DNA of 64,000 nt from Dehalococcoides mccartyi CG5 (GTDB lineage Bacteria > Chloroflexota > Dehalococcoidia > Dehalococcoidales > Dehalococcoidaceae). Shown piece by piece: positions 1 through 7,954 of this stretch. The stretch spans positions 124,001 through 188,000 of the forward strand of contig NZ_CP006951.1 of NCBI RefSeq assembly GCF_000830885.1, given 5' to 3'. Positions within the stretch are counted from its first letter, which is position 1. Every line of letters starts with the position of its first letter. The notes beneath the pieces were generated by a model. It was not told the origin of the DNA. It made no database searches and saw only the letters and a program-made list of their open reading frames with translations. The position numbers and the translations under genes are program-made.

Positions 1-8
1 AAAAAACC

Positions 9-401
9 TTAGTTCTGTTCCCCAAGTTTTTGGAAAGTTTCGGTGATTATTGTCTTAAGATCGTTGGGGGTGAAGGGTTTGGGTAAAAAGGGTTGGCCGG
101 TGGCATCCAGAAAACCCCGGGTGGTCTCATCCAAAAGGTCACCGGTTGTGAATATAATCCGTTTGGCGATATTCGGATAATGGTTCAGCACGTATGCGTA
201 CAGGTTTTTACCATTCATAACGGGAGTGCGTATATCTACCAGACAGAGGTCAAATGTATCTCTCTGGATAAGTGATTGACCTATCTGTCCATTTATAGCT
301 ATGGTGACATCAAGCCCCATGCCTTCCAGAGTGCGCAAGCATACCTGGCATATGGAGGGTTCGTCTTCAACTACCAGTACCCTGTATTTTTTATCAGTCA
401 T
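9..401 (-). CDS. Orphan CheY-like response regulator receiver protein
   Basis: This is a single receiver domain of 130 residues with no output domain. Visible features are the acidic pair near the N-terminus (VVEDEP), the probable phospho-acceptor Asp in LVDIRTP, a Thr in the FTTGD segment and the conserved Lys in LPKPF. Such proteins relay phosphate from a histidine kinase to a partner protein or a phosphorelay. No kinase gene adjoins it inside the window and the gene ends close to the left edge, so its partner may lie outside. The start ATG follows a modest AGGACT motif. The family call is firm; the pathway is unknown. Confidence 0.85.
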   Translation of the reverse strand: MTDKKYRVLVVEDEPSICQVCLRTLEGMGLDVTIAINGQIGQSLIQRDTFDLCLVDIRTPVMNGKNLYAYVLNHYPNIAKRIIFTTGDLLDETTRGFLDATGQPFLPKPFTPNDLKTIITETFQKLGEQN

Positions 402-545
402 AGAGTCCTGTCTGTTGGAAGGAAAGTTTGGATTGTTAGAATGGGTAATGAATTTGTACTAATGGTATTGTACCACAGAGTTGCCAGCTGTCAATAGAGA
501 GGTATAGTAAAGTGTTAAAAAGGCAAAAAAGAGGTCAAAAAATAC

Positions 546-1118
546 TTAAAACTTGAATTTACCCTGCTGGATAAGGTAGCCGCAGGCAAGCCCGACGAGT
601 AATCCCCCCAGATGTCCCTGCCAGGCAACCGACGGAAGGAAGGACAGGATAATAAAGCTGCCAATGACTGCAATCCAGAGAGGGATGGGTATTGGCAGAG
701 GGAAGACCATAACCTTGGAGTTCGGGCGAAGTACTGCCAGAGCTCCGCCAAGTGCAAAAACCGCCCCTGAAGCACCTATTACATATCCGTATGAACCGGC
801 GTTTAGTAGTATAAACAGCAAACTGCCTGCCAGACCGCCCCCGAAGAATATTATCAGCCAACTGCGCTGGCTTATCATCTGGAGCAGGGCATTGCCGAAG
901 AAATACAGGGTGAGCATATTGGCAAAAAGATGCCAGAGGTCTGCGTGGACAAACAGGCTGGTTACAATAGTCCAAGGGTGGCTGATGGCGGTTGCAGGTT
1001 GAAGCGCAAGGTACGGCCCAAGCTGAGGAACGAAATTAACCCCGAAGAATACAACCACGCAGGTGATTATTATCAGAAGTATGACATCCGGCTGGTTACG
1101 GTAGTTTGAAAATTTCAT
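546..1118 (-). CDS. Rhomboid family intramembrane serine protease
   Basis: The protein has 190 residues and about six hydrophobic segments, the size of a minimal bacterial rhomboid. The catalytic pair is visible: Ser in GASGA (residue 117) and His in WQGHLGG (residue 169). The upstream HLFANM motif (His63, Asn67) that forms the oxyanion region is also present. Rhomboids cleave transmembrane segments of substrate proteins inside the membrane. It is transcribed alone and leftward, with its neighbour at 1225 divergent. The substrate is unknown. Confidence 0.93.
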   Translation of the reverse strand: MKFSNYRNQPDVILLIIITCVVVFFGVNFVPQLGPYLALQPATAISHPWTIVTSLFVHADLWHLFANMLTLYFFGNALLQMISQRSWLIIFFGGGLAGSLLFILLNAGSYGYVIGASGAVFALGGALAVLRPNSKVMVFPLPIPIPLWIAVIGSFIILSFLPSVAWQGHLGGLLVGLACGYLIQQGKFKF

Positions 1119-1224
1119 ATGCAGTAATTCTGACAGTTTTATCCAAGGTGTGTCAAATTTTTATTGACAGGCGGATTTGAGTGGCACTAAAGTCTTATCA
1201 GTAAGGTATTGATGAGGTGAAACT

Positions 1225-2184
1225 ATGCCCACGCTTATTCTCTCCCGTAAAGATATTTCCGGACTGATTTCCATGCCGGTGGTTATACAGGCAGTAGAGC
1301 AGGCTTTTAAGGACTGGGCGGTGGGGTTGGCGGATATGCCCTCTAAAGTGTATCTGACACTTCCCGGAGGGGATTTCAGGGCTATGCCGGCCTCCTTGCC
1401 GGGTGCGGCCGGAATAAAATGGGTAAATGTCCATCCCGGAAACAGGGCTTTGCATATGCCTACCGTAATGGGGCTTATAATTTACTCTGATCCGGATACC
1501 GGTTATCCGTTGGCAATTATGGACGGCACAGATATTACCGCTTACCGCACCGGGGCGGCAGCCGCCATTGCCTCAAGGTATTTGGCCAGACAGGATGCCA
1601 CTACGCTGGGAATTATAGGGGCGGGGCGTCAGGCCATTACCCAGATAATGGCCCATAAGGTGCTTTTTGAACTTAGGGAGATACGGGTGTACGACATATC
1701 TCCTGATGCGGGTTTAAGACTCATAGAGTATTTCCCTGATCTGAATATAAGGCAAACCAGCCTTGAAGAAACTGCCGCTTCAGATATAATCTGTACCCTT
1801 ACTACTTCAACCAAACCGGTCTTGTTCTTAAAACACTTAAAACCCGGTTGCCATATAAATGCGGTCGGGGCGGATGCCCCCGGCAAACAGGAGCTTGACC
1901 CCCTTATCCTCAAGCAGGCGGTAGTGGTGGTAGATGATATGGACCAGGCAATCCATGCCGGTGAGCTGAATGTGCCCGTGAAAGCGGGTGCTTTTAATAA
2001 GGAAATGGTCAAGGCCAATCTGGGGCAAATATTGATGGGGGGAAAAAGCGGACGCAGCTCAGTCAGGGATATAACCGTATTTGATTCTACCGGAGTGGCC
2101 ATTGAAGATATCGCAGTAGCCAAATGGCTGTATCAGAGGGCAAGTAATCTCGGAACCTTCCTGAGTCTGCCGTTGGTGGAGTAG
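1225..2184 (+). CDS. Ornithine cyclodeaminase / mu-crystallin family dehydrogenase
   Basis: The 319-residue protein matches the ornithine cyclodeaminase/alanine dehydrogenase (mu-crystallin) family in length and layout. It has an N-terminal substrate domain with the IKWVNVHPGN and MDGTDITAYRTGAAA segments, then a Rossmann domain starting at GIIGAGRQA, and a conserved VGAD segment. Members deaminate ornithine to proline or act as imino-acid or alanine dehydrogenases, and sequence alone does not separate these. The ATG follows a GAGGTGA ribosome site. A proline-forming role would fit beside proC at 37687, but that is inference. Confidence 0.88.
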   Translation: MPTLILSRKDISGLISMPVVIQAVEQAFKDWAVGLADMPSKVYLTLPGGDFRAMPASLPGAAGIKWVNVHPGNRALHMPTVMGLIIYSDPDTGYPLAIMDGTDITAYRTGAAAAIASRYLARQDATTLGIIGAGRQAITQIMAHKVLFELREIRVYDISPDAGLRLIEYFPDLNIRQTSLEETAASDIICTLTTSTKPVLFLKHLKPGCHINAVGADAPGKQELDPLILKQAVVVVDDMDQAIHAGELNVPVKAGAFNKEMVKANLGQILMGGKSGRSSVRDITVFDSTGVAIEDIAVAKWLYQRASNLGTFLSLPLVE

Positions 2185-2187
2185 GCT

Positions 2188-2400
2188 TCAGGACTGGGTT
2201 TTTTTAGAGGGTGTCTGCTTGGGGGCTTTGAGATTTACTTCTTCGGCAGAGAAGGGCGAATAACCCTGAATGATTTCATCTTCAGTAGTTATTACCAGTT
2301 TACCGCCGCACTGGGCACAGCTTTGGTGGCGGGCATTTAAAAGCGCCCATCCGTGATAATGCCCCCCGCACTTGGTACATACTGCTTCTGGTATTTGCAT
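2188..2400 (-). CDS. Small zinc-ribbon protein, unknown function
   Basis: This is a 70-residue protein with two CxxC knuckles (CTKCGG near residue 8 and CAQCGG near residue 33), which together should bind one zinc. The C-terminal tail is Lys/Thr/Ser-rich and probably disordered. It ends three bases after the convergent gene at 1225-2184. No family with known function is recognised. The paired knuckles and compact spacing argue that it is a real gene. Confidence 0.7.
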   Translation of the reverse strand: MQIPEAVCTKCGGHYHGWALLNARHQSCAQCGGKLVITTEDEIIQGYSPFSAEEVNLKAPKQTPSKKTQS

Positions 2401-2447
2401 ACTATTATATTACCATTAAGGTAGATATAACCTGTCAACTACTTTAT

Positions 2448-2474
2448 AGTTACTATTTTAAGAAAATAGTAACT
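2448..2474. repeat. Perfect AT-rich inverted repeat
   Basis: Two 12-base arms (2448-2459 and 2463-2474) are exact reverse complements separated by 3 bases. The hairpin lies just downstream of the pseudopilin gene and upstream of the zinc-ribbon gene, both on the minus strand. It could be a weak terminator for the pilin transcript or an operator for the zinc-ribbon gene. There is no GC-rich core or clear U-tract. Confidence 0.6.
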
Positions 2475-2489
2475 ATTATCCGGCAGTTG

Positions 2490-2909
2490 CTACTGCCAGG
2501 CACCATTTACGAAAGTGAGACCTGCCCAGTCACTGTCTTCGGGCATTTCAGCACTTGCTATCAGCCCTTTTTCATCTAGAGTATATATACCGATAACCGC
2601 ACCCATAATAAAATTATGAACTGGCAAGCTGACGGAAGGTGAACCGTAGGTAACACTGGAGGTATGGCCGGGTCCTACCGTGCCTCCGTCATTCAGGGTA
2701 TTTGTTTTCACATCTACCATAGCGGACAGGACTGCCAGACGGACATTTGCCAGTTCGGTATTGGCTGACTCTACCTTGCCCTCGTGCATAAACTTGATTA
2801 CATTGGGGATTACCACTCCTGCCAATGCTCCCAATATGGCCACAACTACCAGTATTTCAATGAGTGTAAAACCACTTTCACGCTTGAAAATGTTTAGCGG
2901 CATTTTCAT
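2490..2909 (-). CDS. Type IV pilin-like / type II pseudopilin
   Basis: This is a prepilin with a class III leader: a short basic start, then GFTLIE with cleavage expected after the Gly and the conserved Glu at mature position 5. A roughly 20-residue hydrophobic helix follows. The C-terminal part is a small soluble domain. The start at 2909 is chosen because GGGGGAG sits 4-5 bases upstream; a longer reading frame from 2939 lacks a ribosome site. The mature protein has about 130 residues. No pilus assembly ATPase, platform protein or prepilin peptidase is nearby, so it is an orphan subunit here. Confidence 0.85.
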   Translation of the reverse strand: MKMPLNIFKRESGFTLIEILVVVAILGALAGVVIPNVIKFMHEGKVESANTELANVRLAVLSAMVDVKTNTLNDGGTVGPGHTSSVTYGSPSVSLPVHNFIMGAVIGIYTLDEKGLIASAEMPEDSDWAGLTFVNGAWQ

Positions 2910-3006
2910 AAATCTCCCCCTGTGCTTGCACCTGTCCACATTTATATCTCCAATAGTACTAAAATTTAGTCATCAGTTGCAATACCCTTTTATTAAAGTG
3001 CTTGTC

Positions 3007-3035
3007 TTGCTGAAAATACCCGCTGGCTTTATACT
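3007..3035 (+). promoter_or_regulatory. Predicted promoter of phoB-phoR, likely leaderless
   Basis: TTGCTG (3007-3012) and TATACT (3030-3035) are separated by 17 bases. Transcription would start about 7 bases further on, at or next to the A of the phoB ATG at 3042. No Shine-Dalgarno motif precedes that ATG. Together these suggest a leaderless mRNA. Confidence 0.55.
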
Positions 3036-3041
3036 TTAGCC

Positions 3042-3734
3042 ATGCCTGAGCATAAAATATTGGTAGTTGAAGATGATGCCACTCTGCGGGAACTTTTGTG
3101 TTATAACCTTGCCAAAGAAGGGTATCAGCTGGAATGTGCTGAAGACGGGCTGAAGGCACTTAGTGTTTACCGCCTGTTTAAGCCGGCACTGGTTATACTG
3201 GATGTTATGATACCGGGTATAGACGGCTTTGAACTCTGCCGCCTTATCCGCGCCGAGAGCAGTGTTCCCATACTTATGCTGACTGCCCGTTCAAGTGAGG
3301 CAGACAAAGTAAACGGGCTGGAAGCGGGGGCGGATGATTATCTATCCAAACCCTTTGGCATGAAGGAACTGCTGGCCAGAATGAGGGCTCTCCTTCGCCG
3401 CAGCCAGATGTTGAACTCTCAGGCAGATATAGCAGGCGGGCTGAAGATAGGCGATTTGGAGATATTTATTGAACGCCATCTGGTAATACGGAACGGAGTT
3501 GCTCTGGATTTTTCCCCGAAAGAATTTGACCTGTTTAGCTTTTTAGTGCAGAACCGCTATCGGGTTTTCAGCCGGGAACAACTGCTGGAAAAGGTCTGGG
3601 GTTATGACTATCCCGGCGGTACCCGTACGGTGGATGTGCATATAAGCTGGCTTCGCCAGAAGATAGAGGTTGATCCCTCCAAACCCCGCCACCTGATAAC
3701 TGTCAGGGGAACCGGCTACAAGTTTGAGGAGTAG
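3042..3734 (+). CDS. phoB: PhoB/PhoP-type response regulator (OmpR family)
   Basis: The 230-residue protein has an N-terminal receiver (acidic VVEDDA, phospho-acceptor Asp in LDVMIPG, Lys in LSKPFG) and a C-terminal winged-helix DNA-binding domain. The latter shows the typical VWGYDYPGGTRTVDVHI and GTGYKFE signatures. It is followed by a kinase gene with a 2-base gap and stands upstream of mgsA-pstSCAB-phoU. This context marks it as the phosphate-starvation regulator; family membership is clear and the Pho role is inferred from neighbours. It probably binds the repeat array at 5586-5629. No ribosome site precedes the start. Confidence 0.9.
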   Translation: MPEHKILVVEDDATLRELLCYNLAKEGYQLECAEDGLKALSVYRLFKPALVILDVMIPGIDGFELCRLIRAESSVPILMLTARSSEADKVNGLEAGADDYLSKPFGMKELLARMRALLRRSQMLNSQADIAGGLKIGDLEIFIERHLVIRNGVALDFSPKEFDLFSFLVQNRYRVFSREQLLEKVWGYDYPGGTRTVDVHISWLRQKIEVDPSKPRHLITVRGTGYKFEE

Positions 3735-3736
3735 AT

Positions 3737-5482
3737 ATGACCAGAAGCCTTAAATGGCGTTTGATAACTCTGTTCTGCCTGCTTATTGCCGGTTGTGTGG
3801 GTATACTGAGTATTTTTCTTTCCAATCATCTGGAAAATTCGTATATGGATAACCTGCAGTCACGCCTGATACAGGAGGTTACCCTGTTTTCACGGGTAGT
3901 GCCTGAATATATCACCGAAAGCCCGGATAGTTTTGATGCCGGTGTAAAGAAACTTGGGGCTTCGCTGGATATAAGGCTGACCGTGATTGCCCTTGACGGA
4001 CAGGTGCTGGCAGATTCACTCCAGTTGCCTTCGGAAATGGAAAACCACTCTACCAGAATTGAGTTTATTGATGCCCTTGCAAGCGGCATCGGCATAAGTA
4101 TTCACCCATCTGCCAGCCTGGGGTATGAAATGCTGTACGTGGCTACTCTGGTTAAAAGCGGCCAAGATGTGCTGGCGGTAGCGCGGGTGGCTTTGCCGGT
4201 GGAAGAGGTGTACGCTGCCGTACGGGAGGTAGACCGTACTATTCTGCTGGGTGCGGTAATAAGTATACTGGCGGCCGGTCTGCTGGCGGTTTGGGTAGCG
4301 GCCAGTGTTACCCGTCCGGTTAAGGAACTGACGGCTATTTCCAGGCGTATTGCCCAAGGGCAAATGGATACCATTCAGATAGATGTAAGCGGCAAAGGGG
4401 AAATGGAAGAGCTGGCAAAGGCCTTTCGGCTGATGACTGAGCGCCTGCGTGACAGCATAAAAGCTGTCAGTTCGGAGCGTGACCATCTTTCGGCGGTACT
4501 GGAACGCATGGGGGACGGCATTTTCCTGCTGGACCGTGAGGGTTCAATAAACCTTTTAAATCACGCTTCTGAGCGAATATTCAAACTGGAAGCTGGCGGA
4601 GTAATAGGGCATAGCTTTGTGGAAGCGATACGTGACCATGAAATAAACGCTGTTTTTGAGCGTGCTAAATCCTCCGGCAAACAGGAGATGGGTTTTGTAG
4701 AGCTTACCGCAGGCAAGCGTTTTCTGGGCATTATTGCCACCCCTCTGGTCAGCCAGTCCGGTTATCTGGTGCTGGTGCAGGACCTTTCGGAGCTTCGGCG
4801 GCTGGAAAAGGTTAGGCGGGATTTTGTAGCCAATATTTCCCACGAATTACGTACACCCATTACCTCTCTTAAACTGTTAACAGAAACCTTGCAGGAAGGA
4901 GCGGCATCTGACCCTGATGTGGCGGCCGGTTTTATTGATAAAATCCACCTTGAGGTAGATAAACTGGCCCAGCTGGTTACGGAATTAAGTGATCTCTCTG
5001 CTATAGAAAGCGGGCAGGCGGTTTTGAACCTCCAGCCGGGAGATATAAGAACGGCTATCAAACTGGCGGCTGAAAGGCTTAGTCCTCAGGCAGAACGGGC
5101 GGGTATAATTCTTGGGGTAGAGCTGCCTGAAACCCTGCCGCAGGTAAGACTGGACGAAAACAGGGTTGAGCAGGTACTGGTTAATCTGGTGCATAACGCT
5201 ATCAAGTTTACTCCCAAAGGCGGAAAGATAAAGATTGGTGTCCGTACTCAGAGCCAAACACTGGTAGTATATGTAACTGACAGCGGCATAGGTATACCCG
5301 AAGATGATTTAACCCGGGTGTTTGAGCGTTTTTACAAGGTGGACAAATCCCGTTCCGGTGGGGGCACAGGTTTGGGGTTGGCTATTTCCAAGCATATTGT
5401 GCAGGCTCATGGCGGGAGTATTTGGGCAGAGAGCGTTTATGGCAAGGGAGCTACCTTTAGCTTTAGTTTGCCGCTAGCCTGA
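3737..5482 (+). CDS. phoR: PhoR-type membrane sensor histidine kinase
   Basis: The kinase has 581 residues. A transmembrane helix lies near residues 8-28, then an extracytoplasmic domain to about 165 and a second helix to about 190. HAMP follows (SVTRPVKELTAISRRIAQG), then a PAS domain, the HisKA H-box (NISHELRTPITSL), and the ATPase domain with its N-box (NLVHNAIKFT) and glycine boxes (DSGIGIP, GTGLGLAI). The start ATG follows GAGGAG and is two bases after phoB. With PstSCAB and PhoU downstream it is the likely phosphate-state sensor. A terminator follows, separating it from mgsA. Confidence 0.92.
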   Translation: MTRSLKWRLITLFCLLIAGCVGILSIFLSNHLENSYMDNLQSRLIQEVTLFSRVVPEYITESPDSFDAGVKKLGASLDIRLTVIALDGQVLADSLQLPSEMENHSTRIEFIDALASGIGISIHPSASLGYEMLYVATLVKSGQDVLAVARVALPVEEVYAAVREVDRTILLGAVISILAAGLLAVWVAASVTRPVKELTAISRRIAQGQMDTIQIDVSGKGEMEELAKAFRLMTERLRDSIKAVSSERDHLSAVLERMGDGIFLLDREGSINLLNHASERIFKLEAGGVIGHSFVEAIRDHEINAVFERAKSSGKQEMGFVELTAGKRFLGIIATPLVSQSGYLVLVQDLSELRRLEKVRRDFVANISHELRTPITSLKLLTETLQEGAASDPDVAAGFIDKIHLEVDKLAQLVTELSDLSAIESGQAVLNLQPGDIRTAIKLAAERLSPQAERAGIILGVELPETLPQVRLDENRVEQVLVNLVHNAIKFTPKGGKIKIGVRTQSQTLVVYVTDSGIGIPEDDLTRVFERFYKVDKSRSGGGTGLGLAISKHIVQAHGGSIWAESVYGKGATFSFSLPLA

Positions 5483-5504
5483 GGAATCCCTAAAACCCGG
5501 TAGC

Positions 5505-5535
5505 GCCAGCCAGTTTGAATAAAGCTGGCTTTTTT
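5505..5535 (+). terminator. Rho-independent terminator after phoR
   Basis: A GCCAGC/GCTGGC stem (5505-5510 with 5524-5529) is followed by six T residues. It separates the phoBR transcript from the Pho-box-controlled operon. Confidence 0.8.
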
Positions 5536-5585
5536 GTTTTCCGAAATAGTCCTCAGTATCTATTAACTAAGGGTATCCTGAAAAT

Positions 5586-5645
5586 TTTACATAACCTTAA
5601 CATGTTCTTTATATGGTCTTAATCTTTAAGCATTAAACTGATAGT
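5586..5645 (+). promoter_or_regulatory. Pho-box-like direct repeat array and -10 of the mgsA-pst operon
   Basis: Four TTWA-type repeats start at 5586, 5597, 5608 and 5619, an exact 11-base period: TTTACATAACC, TTAACATGTTC, TTTATATGGTC, TTAATCTTTAA. Repeats of TTAACA-like cores at one helical turn are the known mode of PhoP/PhoB binding. A GATAGT -10-like hexamer at 5640-5645 lies about 10 bases past the last repeat. No separate -35 is evident, as in activator-dependent pho promoters. Binding by the phoB product is inferred. Confidence 0.65.
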
Positions 5646-5690
5646 GTGAATAAGGAAAGAGGAAATGAAACAAGAAAGGAGGTGAATATA

Positions 5691-6125
5691 ATGGAAAGAA
5701 TAACTTTAGCTCTGGTAGCCCATGATAACAAGAAGCAGGAAATGGTTGAACTGGTGAAGAAGCATGAAACAGACTTGGCAAGCCTTAATCTGGTAGCCAC
5801 CCGCACCACCGGTAAGCTGATTCAGGCAAGCACAAGTCTGAATGTTACCCTGTTGCAAAGCGGCCCTCTGGGAGGTGACCAGCAGATTGGTGCCATGGTA
5901 GCCAGCGGGGTAGTAACCGCTATCATATTTCTTCGTGACCCCCTGACCGCCCAGCCCCATGAACCTGATATCTCCGCCCTGATGCGCGTGTGTGACGTAC
6001 ATAATGTACCCTTAGCTACCAACGTATCTACCGCTGAGGCTGTATTGCACCTTATATTCGAGCATCCGGAGGAACTTAAGGAGCATAGGCTGAAGAGCCA
6101 GCTTTTAAATAGTCTGAATAGCTAA
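5691..6125 (+). CDS. mgsA: Methylglyoxal synthase
   Basis: The protein converts dihydroxyacetone phosphate to methylglyoxal and releases inorganic phosphate. Expected catalytic residues are visible: His11 (VAHDNKK), Asp63 (GGDQQIG), Asp83 (RDPL), and His90/Asp93 (QPHEPD). Its 144 residues are close to the E. coli enzyme (152). The start at 5691 is chosen because GAAAGGAGGTG lies at ideal distance; an in-frame GTG at 5646 would add 15 residues without homology. It stands between the Pho-box array and pstS, so it probably belongs to the phosphate regulon. That suits an enzyme that frees phosphate and is inhibited by it in E. coli. Confidence 0.92.
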   Translation: MERITLALVAHDNKKQEMVELVKKHETDLASLNLVATRTTGKLIQASTSLNVTLLQSGPLGGDQQIGAMVASGVVTAIIFLRDPLTAQPHEPDISALMRVCDVHNVPLATNVSTAEAVLHLIFEHPEELKEHRLKSQLLNSLNS

Positions 6126-6164
6126 TATAAGCTCAAAAAAGAAGTAAAAGAAAAAGGAGAAAAA

Positions 6165-7019
6165 TTGAACAAGATAGCAAGTAATAAAAAGATTATGTTG
6201 CCTGTAACTGCCATTATGCTGCTGGCACTGGGCGTGGCTGGTTGCGGTAATGATACCGACGATAACAACGATGACAATACCACCGCTCTTTCAGGGACTA
6301 TCAACGAAGCCGGTTCTACCACTGTCCAGCCTCTGGCTGAAAAACTGGCAGCTGCTTTCACCGCCCTGAACCCGAATGTCAAAGTGGTAATTGGCGGCGG
6401 CGGTTCGTCAGTGGGCGTTAAGTCTGTAACTGAAGGCACTGTAGATATCGGTGCGGCTTCCCGTGACCTGAAGGATACCGAAACCGGTCTGACTAAACAC
6501 CTTCTGGCCAAAGACGGTATTGCCATTGTGGTTCACCCTGATAATACCGCCGTTAATAACCTGACTATAGACCAAGTAAGGGATATCTTTTCAGGGGTTA
6601 TTACCAACTGGAGCCAGGTAGGCGGCCCTGACAAGGCTATCCATGTAATGGCCCGTGAAGAGGGTTCGGGTACCCGGACTGCCTTTGAGGAATTGGTAAT
6701 GGGTGCTGATGTGAGGATTGTAACCAATGCTGTTCTTCAGAACTCCAACGGGGCTCTTAAGACTGCCCTTTCCGGTGATAAAGATGCCATAGGCTTTATC
6801 TCCTTCGGCTACATAGATTCTGCTGTAAAAGCCCTGAGTATAAACGGCATAGCGGCCACCTCCGAGAATGGTAAAAACGGTACCTACCCCATAATCCGCC
6901 CGCTTTACTTCCTGACCAAGGGTACCACCAGCGAACTGGTGCAGGCCTTTATAGACTATTGCCTAAGTGATGCAGTCCAGCAGATAATAACCGAAGAGGG
7001 TTACTTATCCGTAAACTAA
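6165..7019 (+). CDS. pstS: Phosphate ABC transporter substrate-binding lipoprotein PstS
   Basis: This 284-residue protein binds phosphate for the Pst importer. It begins at TTG after AGGAGA and has a lipoprotein signal ending near VAGC, so it should be anchored outside the membrane. Phosphate-binding segments typical of PstS are visible: INEAGSTTVQPL, GGGGSSVGV and AREEGSGTRTAFEEL. The C-terminal domain ends with the usual TEEGYLSVN-like tail. It is the second gene of the mgsA-pst operon. A strong hairpin follows it (7042-7080), likely giving more pstS than pstC message. Confidence 0.95.
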   Translation: MNKIASNKKIMLPVTAIMLLALGVAGCGNDTDDNNDDNTTALSGTINEAGSTTVQPLAEKLAAAFTALNPNVKVVIGGGGSSVGVKSVTEGTVDIGAASRDLKDTETGLTKHLLAKDGIAIVVHPDNTAVNNLTIDQVRDIFSGVITNWSQVGGPDKAIHVMAREEGSGTRTAFEELVMGADVRIVTNAVLQNSNGALKTALSGDKDAIGFISFGYIDSAVKALSINGIAATSENGKNGTYPIIRPLYFLTKGTTSELVQAFIDYCLSDAVQQIITEEGYLSVN

Positions 7020-7041
7020 ACCACGGCGGGTCAAATCAGAT

Positions 7042-7080
7042 AGTCCTAATGGGCAGAGACGAAAACTCTCTGCCCGGACT
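7042..7080 (+). promoter_or_regulatory. Intercistronic hairpin between pstS and pstC
   Basis: A 9-bp stem (7051-7059 with 7067-7075, 7-base loop) is extended by AGTCC/GGACT arms (7042-7046 with 7076-7080). There is no U-tract, so it is unlikely to be a full terminator. It probably stabilises or partially terminates the pstS message, which would make the binding protein more abundant than the permease. Confidence 0.6.
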
Positions 7081-7093
7081 GGTTTAGGGAAAA

Positions 7094-7954
7094 ATGTTAC
7101 CGAGATATTTTACTGATAAACTGGCCAAATACGGGGTCTTCATCACCGCCCTTGTTTCCATACTGGTGCTGTTGGCCATCGCCATATTTATTATAAAAGG
7201 GGGGTTGCCTTTATTCGGTGAAGTAAATCCCCTGGATTTCCTTTTCGGACAGAGCTGGAGCCCTACCTACGGTGAATACGGCATACTATCCATGATAGTG
7301 GGTTCTTTACTGGTTACACTGGGCGCGATGGTGATTGCAGTGCCTCTGGGCATTGCCTGTGCTATTTTGCTGGCAGAGGTTGCACCCCGAAGGGTGCGGG
7401 ATTTGCTGCGTCCGGCAGTTGAACTGTTGGTGGGTATTCCCTCGGTGGTTTACGGTCTGGTAGGCATAATGGTAATCGTGCCGGCCGTCAGAAATCTGGG
7501 GGGTACGGGTTATTCTATACTGGCGGCAGTGCTGGTGCTCTCAATTATGGTTTTGCCTACTATTATCAGCATATCCGAAGATAGTCTTAGGGCTGTCCCC
7601 CGCACTTACAGGGAAGGGTCTCTGGCGCTGGGCGCCAGCCACTGGCAGACTATCTGGCATGTGCTTTTGCCGGCTGCCCGTTCAGGGGTGGGTGCAAGCA
7701 TAGTTCTGGGTATGGGCAGAGCCATCGGCGAGACTATGGCCATGATTATGGTTATAGGCAATGCGGTTATTATCCCTTCCTCGCCTCTTGACCCTGCCAG
7801 AACTCTGACCGGCAACATTGCGGTGGAGATAAACTATGCGGCAGGTCTGCATGAAAATGCCCTGTTTGCTACCGGTCTGGTGCTGCTGATTTTAATACTT
7901 ATATTAAACAGTCTGGCTACTCTGGTACTGAAGCGGGGGGAACAGCATGCTTAA
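7094..7954 (+). CDS. pstC: Phosphate ABC transporter permease PstC
   Basis: The 286-residue protein has six predicted membrane helices. Its EAA-type coupling loop is visible as EGSLALGASHWQTIWHVLLP. An IPSVVYGLVG segment before it is typical of PstC/PstA. It forms the membrane channel with PstA. The start ATG at 7094 follows a weak AGGGAAAA. Its end overlaps pstA by 8 bases, indicating translational coupling. Confidence 0.94.
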   Translation: MLPRYFTDKLAKYGVFITALVSILVLLAIAIFIIKGGLPLFGEVNPLDFLFGQSWSPTYGEYGILSMIVGSLLVTLGAMVIAVPLGIACAILLAEVAPRRVRDLLRPAVELLVGIPSVVYGLVGIMVIVPAVRNLGGTGYSILAAVLVLSIMVLPTIISISEDSLRAVPRTYREGSLALGASHWQTIWHVLLPAARSGVGASIVLGMGRAIGETMAMIMVIGNAVIIPSSPLDPARTLTGNIAVEINYAAGLHENALFATGLVLLILILILNSLATLVLKRGEQHA

